64,000 nt of DNA, taken from Akkermansiaceae bacterium (GTDB lineage Bacteria > Verrucomicrobiota > Verrucomicrobiia > Verrucomicrobiales > Akkermansiaceae). Each line of letters starts with the position of its first letter. Positions within the stretch are counted from its first letter, which is position 1. Location of the stretch: contig CAIVSK010000002.1 of the NCBI GenBank assembly GCA_903908495.1, positions 1 to 64,000 on the forward strand, in the 5' to 3' direction. The position numbers and the translations under genes were made by a program. The notes below the pieces were generated by a model that saw only the letters and a list, made by a program, of their open reading frames with translations, was not told the DNA's origin and ran no database searches. Positions 44,340 through 52,755 of the stretch are shown one piece after another.

Positions 44340-44448
44340 GTTCGCACTGGCGCGTGGGCAGACGATTAGGGCGGAGGCGGGGAGGTGTCAAGCCTTGGAT
44401 TTCGGAAATCCTCGAAAAAGCGTCCGCCGGGTGAAATCGCAGGGATCC

Positions 44449-44480
44449 GGGCGGAGGGGGATGCTCATGCCCCCCAGCCC
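44449..44480 (-). terminator. possible GC hairpin after bioA
   Basis: G-rich 44449-44460 can pair with C-rich 44470-44480 around an ATG-containing loop. There is no clear T run. It lies between the bioA stop and the tRNA gene. Confidence 0.25.
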
Positions 44481-44564
44481 AACGACGCGCAAGAGCAAGC
44501 CACCATGTGGCAACCCTGCGTTCCGCGTAGGCAGTGACGGCTGGCAACCGCCCCTGCTTGCCGC

Positions 44565-45854
44565 TCAGACCCGATCCAGCGCGGCATCCAGCGCGGCGAA
44601 GGCGTGGTCGAGTTCGGCGGGGCTGGCACACAGCGGGGGCAGCAGAACGAGGGTATCGAGAATCGGCCGGGTGAGCAAGCCGTGGGCGCGGGCGGCGAGG
44701 CAGACGGTCTCGCCGAGGCGCGCGGCGGGCGGGAAATCAGCGCCAGCGGGTTGGCGCAGTTCGATGCCGGCAATGAACCCGCACTGACGGATTTCGTGAA
44801 TCACGGGATGGCGGGCTTGAAGGGCGGCCAAGCCGCGGCGCAGGTGCTCGATTTTGGCAGGCAGGGCCGCAAGCGTTTGCTCCTGTTGGAAAACCTCGAG
44901 GCTGGCCAACGCCGCGGCACAACCGAGCGGGTTGGCAGTGAAACTATGGCCATAGTAGAAAGCGTTTTCTGCGGCACCGAGAAATGCCGCGTAAACCGCC
45001 GCGGTGGTGAGGGTGGCAGCCAGCGGCAGGTATCCGCCGGTGAGGCCTTTGGCGAGGCAGAGAAAATCCGGGATGACTTGTTCGCGCTGGCAGGCAAACA
45101 TGCTGCCACTGCGGCCAAAGCCCGTCATCACTTCGTCGAGAATGAGATGAATCCCCTGCGCGCTGCACCAGCCGCGCAACTCGGCGAGCATGCCCACCGG
45201 CCATGGCCGCATTTCATTGACCCCTTGGATGAGCGGCTCAATCACCACCCCGGCGGTAGCGGCGATCATTTCGTCGGGCAAGTCGCGCAAGGTGGCCATC
45301 GAGGCGACGTGCCGCACCGGATATCCAAGGCCGCGGAAGCGTTCGAAAAACCTGCCCACGCCCATCAGCGAGGCGGCACCAAGGGTATCGCCGTGGTAGC
45401 CGTTGGCAAATGCAATGAAGCCGTTGCGCTGCGGCGAGTGGGTCTGCTGGCGGTATTGAAGCGCCATTTTGAGGGCAACCTCGATGGCGGTCGAGCCGTC
45501 ATCGGAGAAGAACACGCGTTCGAGCGTGTTTGGAGGGAAAAATGCCGTTAGACGCCGGGCCAACTCGGCGGCGGCGGGGTGGGTGAAGCCGAGAAACGAG
45601 GTGTGCGCCACCCGATCGAGCTGGGCCCGGATCGCGGCACCGATGTGTGGGTGGGCGTGGCCGTGAATGTTGGTCCAGATCGAGGAATTGCCATCGAAAT
45701 AGCGCCGGCCCTCCGAGTCCCACAGCCACACGCCCTCCCCCCGCACCAACACCAGCGGCTCATGCCCGCGCTCACACCACTCGGCCTGGCGGGTGAACGG
45801 GTGCCAGCAATGAGCCTGATCGGCCTCTATCCATCGGCGGGTATCGTCGCGCAT
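44565..45854 (-). CDS. bioA: adenosylmethionine-8-amino-7-oxononanoate aminotransferase
   Basis: This 429-residue class III PLP aminotransferase catalyses the conversion of KAPA to DAPA in biotin synthesis. The typical N-terminus WHPFTRQ is followed by DGNSSIWTNIHGHAHP, the PLP-binding DEVMTGFGR at 240-248, and the Schiff-base lysine K269 in LCLAKGLTGGYLPLAAT. ATG 45854 gives the family's usual N-terminus; an in-frame ATG at 45941 would add 29 atypical residues. No other biotin genes are nearby. It is divergent from the FAD oxidoreductase gene, with 108 bp between them. Confidence 0.95.
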   Translation of the reverse strand: MRDDTRRWIEADQAHCWHPFTRQAEWCERGHEPLVLVRGEGVWLWDSEGRRYFDGNSSIWTNIHGHAHPHIGAAIRAQLDRVAHTSFLGFTHPAAAELARRLTAFFPPNTLERVFFSDDGSTAIEVALKMALQYRQQTHSPQRNGFIAFANGYHGDTLGAASLMGVGRFFERFRGLGYPVRHVASMATLRDLPDEMIAATAGVVIEPLIQGVNEMRPWPVGMLAELRGWCSAQGIHLILDEVMTGFGRSGSMFACQREQVIPDFLCLAKGLTGGYLPLAATLTTAAVYAAFLGAAENAFYYGHSFTANPLGCAAALASLEVFQQEQTLAALPAKIEHLRRGLAALQARHPVIHEIRQCGFIAGIELRQPAGADFPPAARLGETVCLAARAHGLLTRPILDTLVLLPPLCASPAELDHAFAALDAALDRV

Positions 45855-45962
45855 CGGCACCCAGCATGCGGCGGGCACCCAGCCCGGCGCAACCCTTAAA
45901 CCCGAACTCACTTGCAGATTTGCTGACCAATGTTGGGTCATGGATTCAGTAATAACACCCCC

Positions 45963-47591
45963 ATGAACCGATTCCTGCCAATTTTTGCTATCGCGCTGGC
46001 GGCCCGCGCGCTGGCGGCCCCCCTGCCCTGCGACGTGGTCATCTACGGCGGCACCGCCGCCGGTATCGCCGCCGCCCTGCAGACGAAGCACATGGGCAAA
46101 TCCGTTGTCGTCGTCGCTCCGGAACAACACCTCGGAGGACTCATGGCCAGCGGCCTCGGCTGGACCGATTCCGGCAACAAGGCGGCCATCGGCGGCTTGG
46201 CACGCGAGTTTTTCCACCGCGTGTGGCTGGCCTATCAGCAACCGGCGGCCTGGCGCTGGCAACCGCGCGCCGCCTATGGCGCACGCGGCCAGGGCAGCCC
46301 CGCCATCGACGGGGACGAGCGCACGATGTGGACGTTCGAGCCGCAGGTGGCGGAACGCACCTTCGAGGCCTGGCTGCGCGAAAACGCCGTTCCGGTGCAC
46401 CGCAACCAGTGGCTCGAACGCCAGCACGGCGTGCTCGTCAAGGACGGCCGCATCGTGTCCATCACCACCCTCGATGGCAACGTCTACGCCGGCAAGATGT
46501 TCATCGACGCCACCTACGAGGGCGATTTGTTAGCTGCGGCGGGCGTCAGCTTCGCGGTGGGCCGCGAAGCTAACAAGCAATACGGAGAATCCCTCAACGG
46601 CGTGCAGGTGCAACACGCCGTCAAACACCAGTTCGAAAAACCGGTGAGTGCCTACGTGGTGGCCGGCGACGCTGCCAGCGGGCTATTGGCCCGGGTGGCC
46701 GCGCAGCCGCCGGCAGCCGACGGCAGCGCCGACAACAAGGTGCAGGCCTATTGCTTCCGGACTTGCCTAACCGATCAACCGGACAACCGCGTCGCCTTTG
46801 CCAAACCCGCCGGGTACGACCCGCGCCAATACCAATTGCTCGCCCGCTACCTGCAAGCCGGATGGAGCGCGGTGGCGGGCAAGTTCGACCCCATCCCCAA
46901 CCGCAAGACCGACACCAACAACCACGGCGCGTTCTCGTTCGATGACATCGGCATGAATTACGCCTACCCGGAAGCCTCGTACGCGCAGCGCCGGGAAATC
47001 CTCCGCGAGCACCAGGTCTATCAACAAGGACTGCTGTGGTTCGTGGCCAACGACGCGCAGGTGCCGGCGAAAGTGCGCGCCCAAATGTCGAAGTGGGGCC
47101 TGGCCAAGGACGAGTTTGCCGACAACGGCAACTGGCCCTATCAGATTTATGTGCGCGAGGCGCGCCGCATGGTGGGCGATTTCGTGGTGAGCGAGGGGCA
47201 CTTGACAGGAGCCAAGCCCACACCGCGGCCGGTGGGAATGGGGTCCTACAACATGGACTCGCACCATGTGCAGCGCTACGCCGACGCCGAGGGCAACGCA
47301 CGCAACGAGGGGGATGTCGAAGTCGCTTTGCGGCACCCCTATCCGGTGGATTATCTGGCCATCGTGCCCAAACGCGCCGAATGCCGGAATTTACTCGTCC
47401 CGGTGTGTGTGTCGGCCAGCCACATCGCCTATGGCTCGATCCGGATGGAGCCGGTGTTCATGATTCTGGGGCAAAGCGCCGCCACCGCCGCTGCCCTCGC
47501 GCTCGACGCCGGCTGCGCGCTGCAGGACCTGCCCTACCCCGCGCTGCGCAGCCGCTTGCTAACGGATGGCCAGGTGCTCGAGTACCCCTAA
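45963..47591 (+). CDS. secreted FAD-dependent oxidoreductase (PF12831 type)
   Basis: This 542-residue protein has a signal peptide (1-17, ARALAA) and an N-terminal FAD-binding Rossmann motif in a GGTAAGIAAA variant at about 26-35. LGGLMASGLGWTDS and IGGLAREFFHRVW, typical of FAD_oxidored proteins of Planctomycetes and Verrucomicrobiota, follow. Conserved blocks such as YNMDSHHVQRY and a C-terminal AATAAALALDAGCAL complete the domain. It probably oxidises a carbohydrate-derived or other small substrate outside the cytoplasm. The substrate is not known. Confidence 0.87.
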   Translation: MNRFLPIFAIALAARALAAPLPCDVVIYGGTAAGIAAALQTKHMGKSVVVVAPEQHLGGLMASGLGWTDSGNKAAIGGLAREFFHRVWLAYQQPAAWRWQPRAAYGARGQGSPAIDGDERTMWTFEPQVAERTFEAWLRENAVPVHRNQWLERQHGVLVKDGRIVSITTLDGNVYAGKMFIDATYEGDLLAAAGVSFAVGREANKQYGESLNGVQVQHAVKHQFEKPVSAYVVAGDAASGLLARVAAQPPAADGSADNKVQAYCFRTCLTDQPDNRVAFAKPAGYDPRQYQLLARYLQAGWSAVAGKFDPIPNRKTDTNNHGAFSFDDIGMNYAYPEASYAQRREILREHQVYQQGLLWFVANDAQVPAKVRAQMSKWGLAKDEFADNGNWPYQIYVREARRMVGDFVVSEGHLTGAKPTPRPVGMGSYNMDSHHVQRYADAEGNARNEGDVEVALRHPYPVDYLAIVPKRAECRNLLVPVCVSASHIAYGSIRMEPVFMILGQSAATAAALALDAGCALQDLPYPALRSRLLTDGQVLEYP

Positions 47592-47677
47592 CGAGTCGGC
47601 AGACGCGGTGCATGGCCCCGCCCTCACACTCGGGCAGGCTGGCCAATCCTGTCAGTTTAGTGCTCTCTGATCGGAAA

Positions 47678-47694
47678 ACAGGCTTCCAGCCTGT
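47678..47694. repeat. palindromic repeat ACAGGCT-TCC-AGCCTGT
   Basis: Perfect 7-bp arms surround a TCC centre. The design is the same as 6542-6558, and the surrounding words (ATGAAACGACAGGCTGGAAG on the other strand) recur at about 6590-6610. Confidence 0.8.
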
Positions 47695-47857
47695 CGTTTC
47701 ATCCAGGAAAGGACAATGGAAATGGTTGCAGCGCCGTTTTTTTACCACAACCGAGCGCAGCGAGATGGCCTGACTGACTGCTTTTCAAATATTCAGGCAA
47801 ATTTCACGGATTGAAGAGGATTACACGGAAAATAAGACCTCAATCCATCTACTCCTC

Positions 47858-47935
47858 GGCTCACCCTAAAGGTATCTGCCAAATAATTCATAACTCTTTC
47901 ATTATCTGTGTAATCTGTGTAATCTGTGGTTCCTA
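47858..47935. repeat. AT-rich dispersed repeat, copy B
   Basis: It shares GGCTCACCC and ATTCATAACTCTTTC with copy A at 37790-37822. It then contains a 9-bp-period ATCTGTGTA repeat ending in ATCTGTGGTT (about 47903-47931). Confidence 0.75.
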
Positions 47936-47960
47936 CTTTCCTTTCTAGGTTCATGCGCAG

Positions 47961-48006
47961 ACAGGCTGGAAGCCCGTCGTGCATGACAGGCTGGAAGCCT
48001 ATCCTC
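47961..48006. repeat. two copies of the ACAGGCTGGAAGCC repeat
   Basis: ACAGGCTGGAAGCCCGTCG is at 47961-47979. A second copy, GACAGGCTGGAAGCC, begins at 47985 and runs into CTATCCTCC, the same end as the cluster at 6633-6654. Confidence 0.8.
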
Positions 48007-48014
48007 CTTCTGAA

Positions 48015-48229
48015 CTAACTTGACCGTATCGGGCAGGGATGGATTTGCGCCAGGGTGGTTACCATGGATTCCTTGGCGAGTTGCTGGTCGTGGTGCGATT
48101 GGAGATTGAGCCACACTGTGGCAGGCCAGCCGAAGTAGCGTTCGAGACGCAGGGCGGTATCGACGGTGACCGCCCGCTGGCCCTTGACGATTTGATTGAT
48201 GCGGATGGAGTGGTTGCCCTTGCGATTGC
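48015..48229 (-). pseudogene. C-terminal fragment of a HigA-type antitoxin
   Basis: The - strand frame reads INQIVKGQRAVTVDTALRLE, RYFGWPATVWLNLQSHHDQQ and LAKES, ending at TAG 48015-48017. This matches the second half of HigA/XRE addiction-module antitoxins. The HTH start (the HPGEIL part) is missing and no HigB toxin is adjacent. It lies directly beside the end of the sulfatase gene. Confidence 0.7.
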
Positions 48230-48240
48230 ATGCAGTGGGC

Positions 48241-50133
48241 TCAGGGGGTCGTGATGACGGCGTTGGTCACTTTGCCTGAAAACGGATGCGGGGCGGTGTA
48301 ATCGCCCACGGCTGACTGACCGTCACTGCCGACGGTGAGTCCTTCACCCGGCTTGCGCAGGATCAAACCGGGGAATTTCCCCTCCCCTACCTGCTTGCCG
48401 GCCGCCTTGAGGGTGACCTGGCCGTCGGCTGCCAAAGTGGAGCTAACAGTGACTTTACCGCTGGGCAGGGCGGTGTTGGCCACCACCGAGGACAGCTTGC
48501 CGTCGCGGCGCAAGGAGAGGGCGAGTTTGCCATCGACGGCGTAGAGTGAAAAGCCGTGGAGTTTTCCGCCAACGGCCACGATGACGCCGGCCGGAGCCTG
48601 CGGATCATCGAGGCCATCGATGTCATCGAGGTCGGCAGTCACGCTGAAGGCTTTGTTGGCGATGTCGGGCGAATCCGGACCGCTGAGCACATCGCCGGAT
48701 TTCCAGGGACCGGTGAGCGCAGCATTGCTGGTGGTCGCTTTGCCTGCTGTGGCGTTGCCTGCTGCTGCCTTGGAGCGGCCAGCGCGGCGCGGGGTACCGG
48801 GAATCCATTTGGGATCAACGAGAGTGACGTTCCAAGTGTTCCAGAGGTCGGTGAGTTCCTTGAGCTTGGCGGGTTCCTTGGCGGCAAGATCGGATTTCTC
48901 GCCGATGTCGGCAGCCAGGTTATAGAGTTGGGCACCTGCGGTGGTGGCGGTTCCGGCGCCGCTGCGGGTCCCGTCGGCAGCGGATTTCACCAATTTCCAG
49001 TCACCCTTGCGGATGGCAATTTGTTGGCCGAAGCGCCAAAACAACGCATCATGCGGGTTGTCGGACTTTTCGCCCTTGAGATAGGGCAGCAGATTCACGC
49101 CATCGAGTTTCCATGCGGGATCGATGGTCACGCCGGCGGCGGCCAGGCTGGTGGGCAGCAGGTCGAGTTGGATGACCGGGCGATCATCGGTTTTACCGGC
49201 CGGGAGGGTGCCTTTCCACTGGATGGCGAAGGGCACCCGGATGCCACCCTCCGATGTCTGTGCCTTGTAGCCCTTGAGCGGGCCGTTGAACGAGGTGGTC
49301 GAGGGGGTGGGCCCTCCGTTGTCGCTGATGAAATAAATCAACGTGTCCTCTTCGAGTTTCAGCTCGCGCACCTTGGTCAGCACGGTGCCCACCGAGGCGT
49401 CAAGCGCGGCGAGCAACGCGGCGAATTTGCGCCGCTTCGGATCGCTGATGCCGGTGAATTGCTTGTCATATTTCGTCAGCGTCTCCAAGGGCGCGTGGAC
49501 CGCGTTGAAGGGCAGATAGACGAACCACGGGATGTCCTTTTTCTTCTCGATGAACGCCGCCGCCTCGCGGGCGAAGGCTTCCGTGAGATAGCCGGGATCC
49601 TTCACCGGCTCGCTGCCGTGCAAGATGGCATTCTCCCCGTCGCCCGGATTAACATAACTGTGGGCACCGCCGAGGAAACCGAAAAATTCGTCGAAGCCGC
49701 GCTTCTGCGGGTGGAATTGCGGCGCGGACCCGAGGTGGGATTTGCCGAACCAACCGGTGGCGTAACCGGCGGCCCGCAGGCGGTCGCCGATGGTCGTTTC
49801 ACTCAGCGCGAGTCCGATCGAATCGGTGCCGTTGACCGGCGAGCCGGGGTTGAATTCATGCCCGAAGCGCTGCTGGTAGCGGCCTGTCATGAGACCGGCG
49901 CGGGTGGGACTGCAATATGGCCCGCTGACGTAGCCGCTGGTGAAACGGGTGCCGTTGCTGAGGATGCTGTCGATATTGGGCGTCGGAATGTCCTTGCGGA
50001 ACCCCTGACCGGTCAACTCGCCGTAGCCAAGGTCGTCGGCCACAATGAGCAGGATGTTAGGTTTGCGCCCGGCATGGGCGGTGGCGGCGAGGAGCCCCGC
50101 GAACAGGACTCCGATGAGATAGGATCGTTTCAT
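48241..50133 (-). CDS. secreted S1-type sulfatase
   Basis: This 630-residue protein has a signal peptide (1-21). The catalytic formylglycine site is C74-S-P-T-R78 in GPYCSPTRAGLMTGRY. The metal-binding aspartates lie in NILLIVADDLGYGE, and WFGKSHLG and YFISDNGGPTPS follow. After the sulfatase domain (to about 455) a Ser/Ala/Thr-rich linker leads to a LamG-like beta-sandwich of about 150 residues, probably a glycan-binding or anchoring part. A formylglycine-generating enzyme must be encoded elsewhere. It is probably active on sulfated polysaccharides. Confidence 0.92.
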   Translation of the reverse strand: MKRSYLIGVLFAGLLAATAHAGRKPNILLIVADDLGYGELTGQGFRKDIPTPNIDSILSNGTRFTSGYVSGPYCSPTRAGLMTGRYQQRFGHEFNPGSPVNGTDSIGLALSETTIGDRLRAAGYATGWFGKSHLGSAPQFHPQKRGFDEFFGFLGGAHSYVNPGDGENAILHGSEPVKDPGYLTEAFAREAAAFIEKKKDIPWFVYLPFNAVHAPLETLTKYDKQFTGISDPKRRKFAALLAALDASVGTVLTKVRELKLEEDTLIYFISDNGGPTPSTTSFNGPLKGYKAQTSEGGIRVPFAIQWKGTLPAGKTDDRPVIQLDLLPTSLAAAGVTIDPAWKLDGVNLLPYLKGEKSDNPHDALFWRFGQQIAIRKGDWKLVKSAADGTRSGAGTATTAGAQLYNLAADIGEKSDLAAKEPAKLKELTDLWNTWNVTLVDPKWIPGTPRRAGRSKAAAGNATAGKATTSNAALTGPWKSGDVLSGPDSPDIANKAFSVTADLDDIDGLDDPQAPAGVIVAVGGKLHGFSLYAVDGKLALSLRRDGKLSSVVANTALPSGKVTVSSTLAADGQVTLKAAGKQVGEGKFPGLILRKPGEGLTVGSDGQSAVGDYTAPHPFSGKVTNAVITTP

Positions 50134-50198
50134 GGTGGTATGAGTCGGTTGGTGTACGTTGGTTGTATGAGTCGATGGATGGAAAGCAAGCTGGCAAT

Positions 50199-52556
50199 TC
50201 AGCGCGACGCGGTGGCGGCGGCGGGGTTATCGGTGGCAGTGGCGGTGTTGGCGGCGGCAACGGACGTGCGGTCGGGAATGCTGCGCAGGTTCATGCGACG
50301 GGTCGCCGGGTCTTGATAGACGCAGACCAGCCAGCGGCGGTCGCGGCGCACGGCGCAGCGGGTTTCGGTGAGGCGGTTCCACTTTCCGTCTGCCATGAAC
50401 TCGAAGCGCACACCCTGGGTGGTGCCGGGTTCTCCTTGCAATTCGAGACCGGCGATGGCACCGGGCTTGACCTCGGCGAAACTGCGGCCGATGGCCCCGC
50501 GCACCGGGTGGGTCGAGACATTGACAAGTTGATAGGTCCCGAGCGGGAACCGGGCGTGACCAAAGTCGATCGCGAAGGCGCGGTACGGCTCACTGCTGCC
50601 CACAGCAGTTGGCATGAGCACGACGAGCGCCTTGTCGATATCATCATGGATTATTAGACTCGCGGCAGGGTTGGCCGGATCGCCAGAGCCGCGGAGGATC
50701 ACGGCCTTGCCGGCGGTGACCGGCAACGAGACCGGTTGGGTGATGTTGGCGGTGGGAGTGGCGGTGGAAGAGTCGGTGGAGGAATCGATGAACTCGGGCA
50801 CTCGCTGCACGACGGCCTCGCACCAGGCGCGGACCTTGGAAGCCGTGCCATCGGCGGCCTCGCCGTAGGCACGGATCCGGAAGGTATCGCCGCGCGCCAC
50901 CAACTGCGGTGCCAGTGGCGTTAGAACATCCGCCTGATTGATCACCCCCGGTGCGCCATCGGCCGTGTTGCCGCCGCCGGGAAGCAGGTGCGAGGCGTCG
51001 AGCACGTTGTCATTGATGGCGGCGTTTTCGAGGGCGGCTTGCAGTGCTCCGTTGCGGGACAATTCGCCCCCACCCGGGCGGCGGTTCACAAACTCGGCGA
51101 GGGATTGGAACGGCCCGCGTTTTTTCACCTCCTCGACGATGGCGGCCGCGAGGCGGGCTAGCTGGTCTTGGTTGAGGCGGCGGTAGCCATTCCACTTGGC
51201 GTTGTCGGACGGCTGGGTCCCGCTGGCGGTTTCGAAATCGCCGGCGGTGACGTGCGAGTGGCGCAGCACCGGCAGATTCCGGCCGTTGTGGAGTTGGAGC
51301 GCTCCAGCGGCGATGAGCGGGGCTGGCGCGCCGAAGTTGGATGCGAGCAGCGCCTGCCAGGCTGCGACGCGGGTGGAGTTCACATTGAACGGAGCATCAA
51401 TCATCATGTGGGCGGCGATCTCGCGGTAGCTATCTGCGGAGGACTTCAGGTGTGCCGCCAATCGCGCTGGGTTTTCACCTCCCGTGTGGGGACTGAAACG
51501 GCCGTTGGGCAACGCTTTGCCATCGACGAAAAAGCCGGCCAGCAGGTCCCCGGCGCTACGGGCAGCGGTGCCGGGCAGCGCCGGATGATCCGCGGCACTG
51601 GAAAGGAACCACGAGTCGAACAGCGCGTTGTTGGCGAGGTACGAGTGGTCGAGATAGGTGCGGCTTCCGGCCACCGCCCTCACCCGGTTCTCGCCGAGCA
51701 GCGGCGGCGCAAACGAGTTGGCTATGATCTGGGTGGTCAGCGGCAGCTGGCCGCCGACGTTCAGCGGCGCATGGCGCAGTTGCGCCAGCGAATGCGCGGG
51801 CCCTAATGGAAGACTGGCGAAGGTGGCGAATTCGGTGCCGCTCTGGGCATAGATTCCAGCCCCGCCGTAGCCGCGGTTACCCTCATTGCTGATTTCGATG
51901 GTCGGACTGTTAGGCGGCCAGTCGGTCATCGCTTCCCATTTGAATTCATACTGGTGGTTGGCGAAGTCTTCGTCCTGATCGATACCCTCCGAGGCATAGA
52001 ATCCACCCGGCGAGTTATCGATCCACGAGCGGCTCGGGAAGCGCGAATCCCGCTCGGTCTTTTCCTGGAAGGTGGCTAACAAAAATGGTTCCTTCCAGCG
52101 CAGCGCCTGGCGGGCGGGGTTCAAGCCCGCGATGTCGCCCACAGGAATATCCGGGCTGACGACGATGGTTGGCAGATCATCCGGCGGAAAGTGCGGGAGC
52201 AGGTCTTTTTCCTTGGTGCCGTAGTCGAGCTCGATCCCACCCAGCAACCGCGCGACATTGCCGCCGCCGAGATAGTATTTGAGAAAACCAGTGACTTCCC
52301 GCCCACCGGTTTCGCTGAAGTTATCGATCCCCGCACGTTGGGGTGCCACCTCGACCTGGATGCGGTCGCCCGCCTTCACCGCCACGGTGCGCACGCTCTT
52401 GCCATAGTCGCGGCCCGATGAGATGCCGGTGGAATCGACGAAAATGTTCTGGGTGGTCACCCCGCCGACCTCGAGGCTGCTGGCATTTCCGGCCGGGGGA
52501 TGGAAACCGGGGCGCAGGGTCACGCCGGTGATGCTCGAGTTGCCGAAGAGCAAGTT
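50199..52556 (-). pseudogene. 5'-truncated Verru_Chthon cassette protein A
   Basis: The frame resembles the second part of Verru_Chthon cassette protein A, large proteins encoded with type-IV-pilin-like partners in Verrucomicrobiota. Recognisable pieces are ASLPLGPAHSLAQLRHAPLN, DHSYLANNALFDSWFLSS, QSLAEFVNRRPGGGELSRNG and DTFRIRAYGEAADG with KVRAWCEAVVQRVPEF. The prepilin-like N-terminus and the first hundreds of residues are missing. The frame continues open to 52826 only by reading the reverse strand of a receiver-domain fragment. After about 50745 the last 180 residues (ALVVLMPTAVGSSEPYRAFA and following) seem to belong to a different family. It is probably not functional. Confidence 0.6.
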
Positions 52557-52730
52557 CCGCAGGTGCCCATCATTGCCATGACTTCCAATGTGAGACAAAG
52601 TGACCAGCATGATTGCCTGGTCGCCGGCATGAATGACTTTCATACCAAGCCCCTCAACCCGCATGTGCTCACAACCATGCTGGAAAAATGGCTGCCCCAA
52701 GCACCGGTTAGCCCATCCTGCCTGGCGTGA
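52557..52730 (+). pseudogene. C-terminal end of a response-regulator receiver domain
   Basis: In frame with 52563 the sequence reads VPIIAMTSN, then CLVAGMNDFHTKPLNP and LTTMLEKWLP. This is the beta-4 to alpha-5 end of a CheY-like receiver with the conserved lysine, as at the end of hybrid kinases. The phosphoacceptor half is missing. It lies opposite to the truncated Verru_Chthon A frame, so two fragments were joined here. Confidence 0.65.
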
Positions 52731-52755
52731 CTTCGGCTCGGCAGAGTGCTCCTCC

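Noticed and set aside
44266-44383. Direct repeat GGAGGCGGGGA at 44266-44276 and 44373-44383 flanking tRNA-Cys as attachment sites
   Set aside because: Eleven GC-rich bases are too few in this composition, and the 107-bp interval contains only the tRNA gene.
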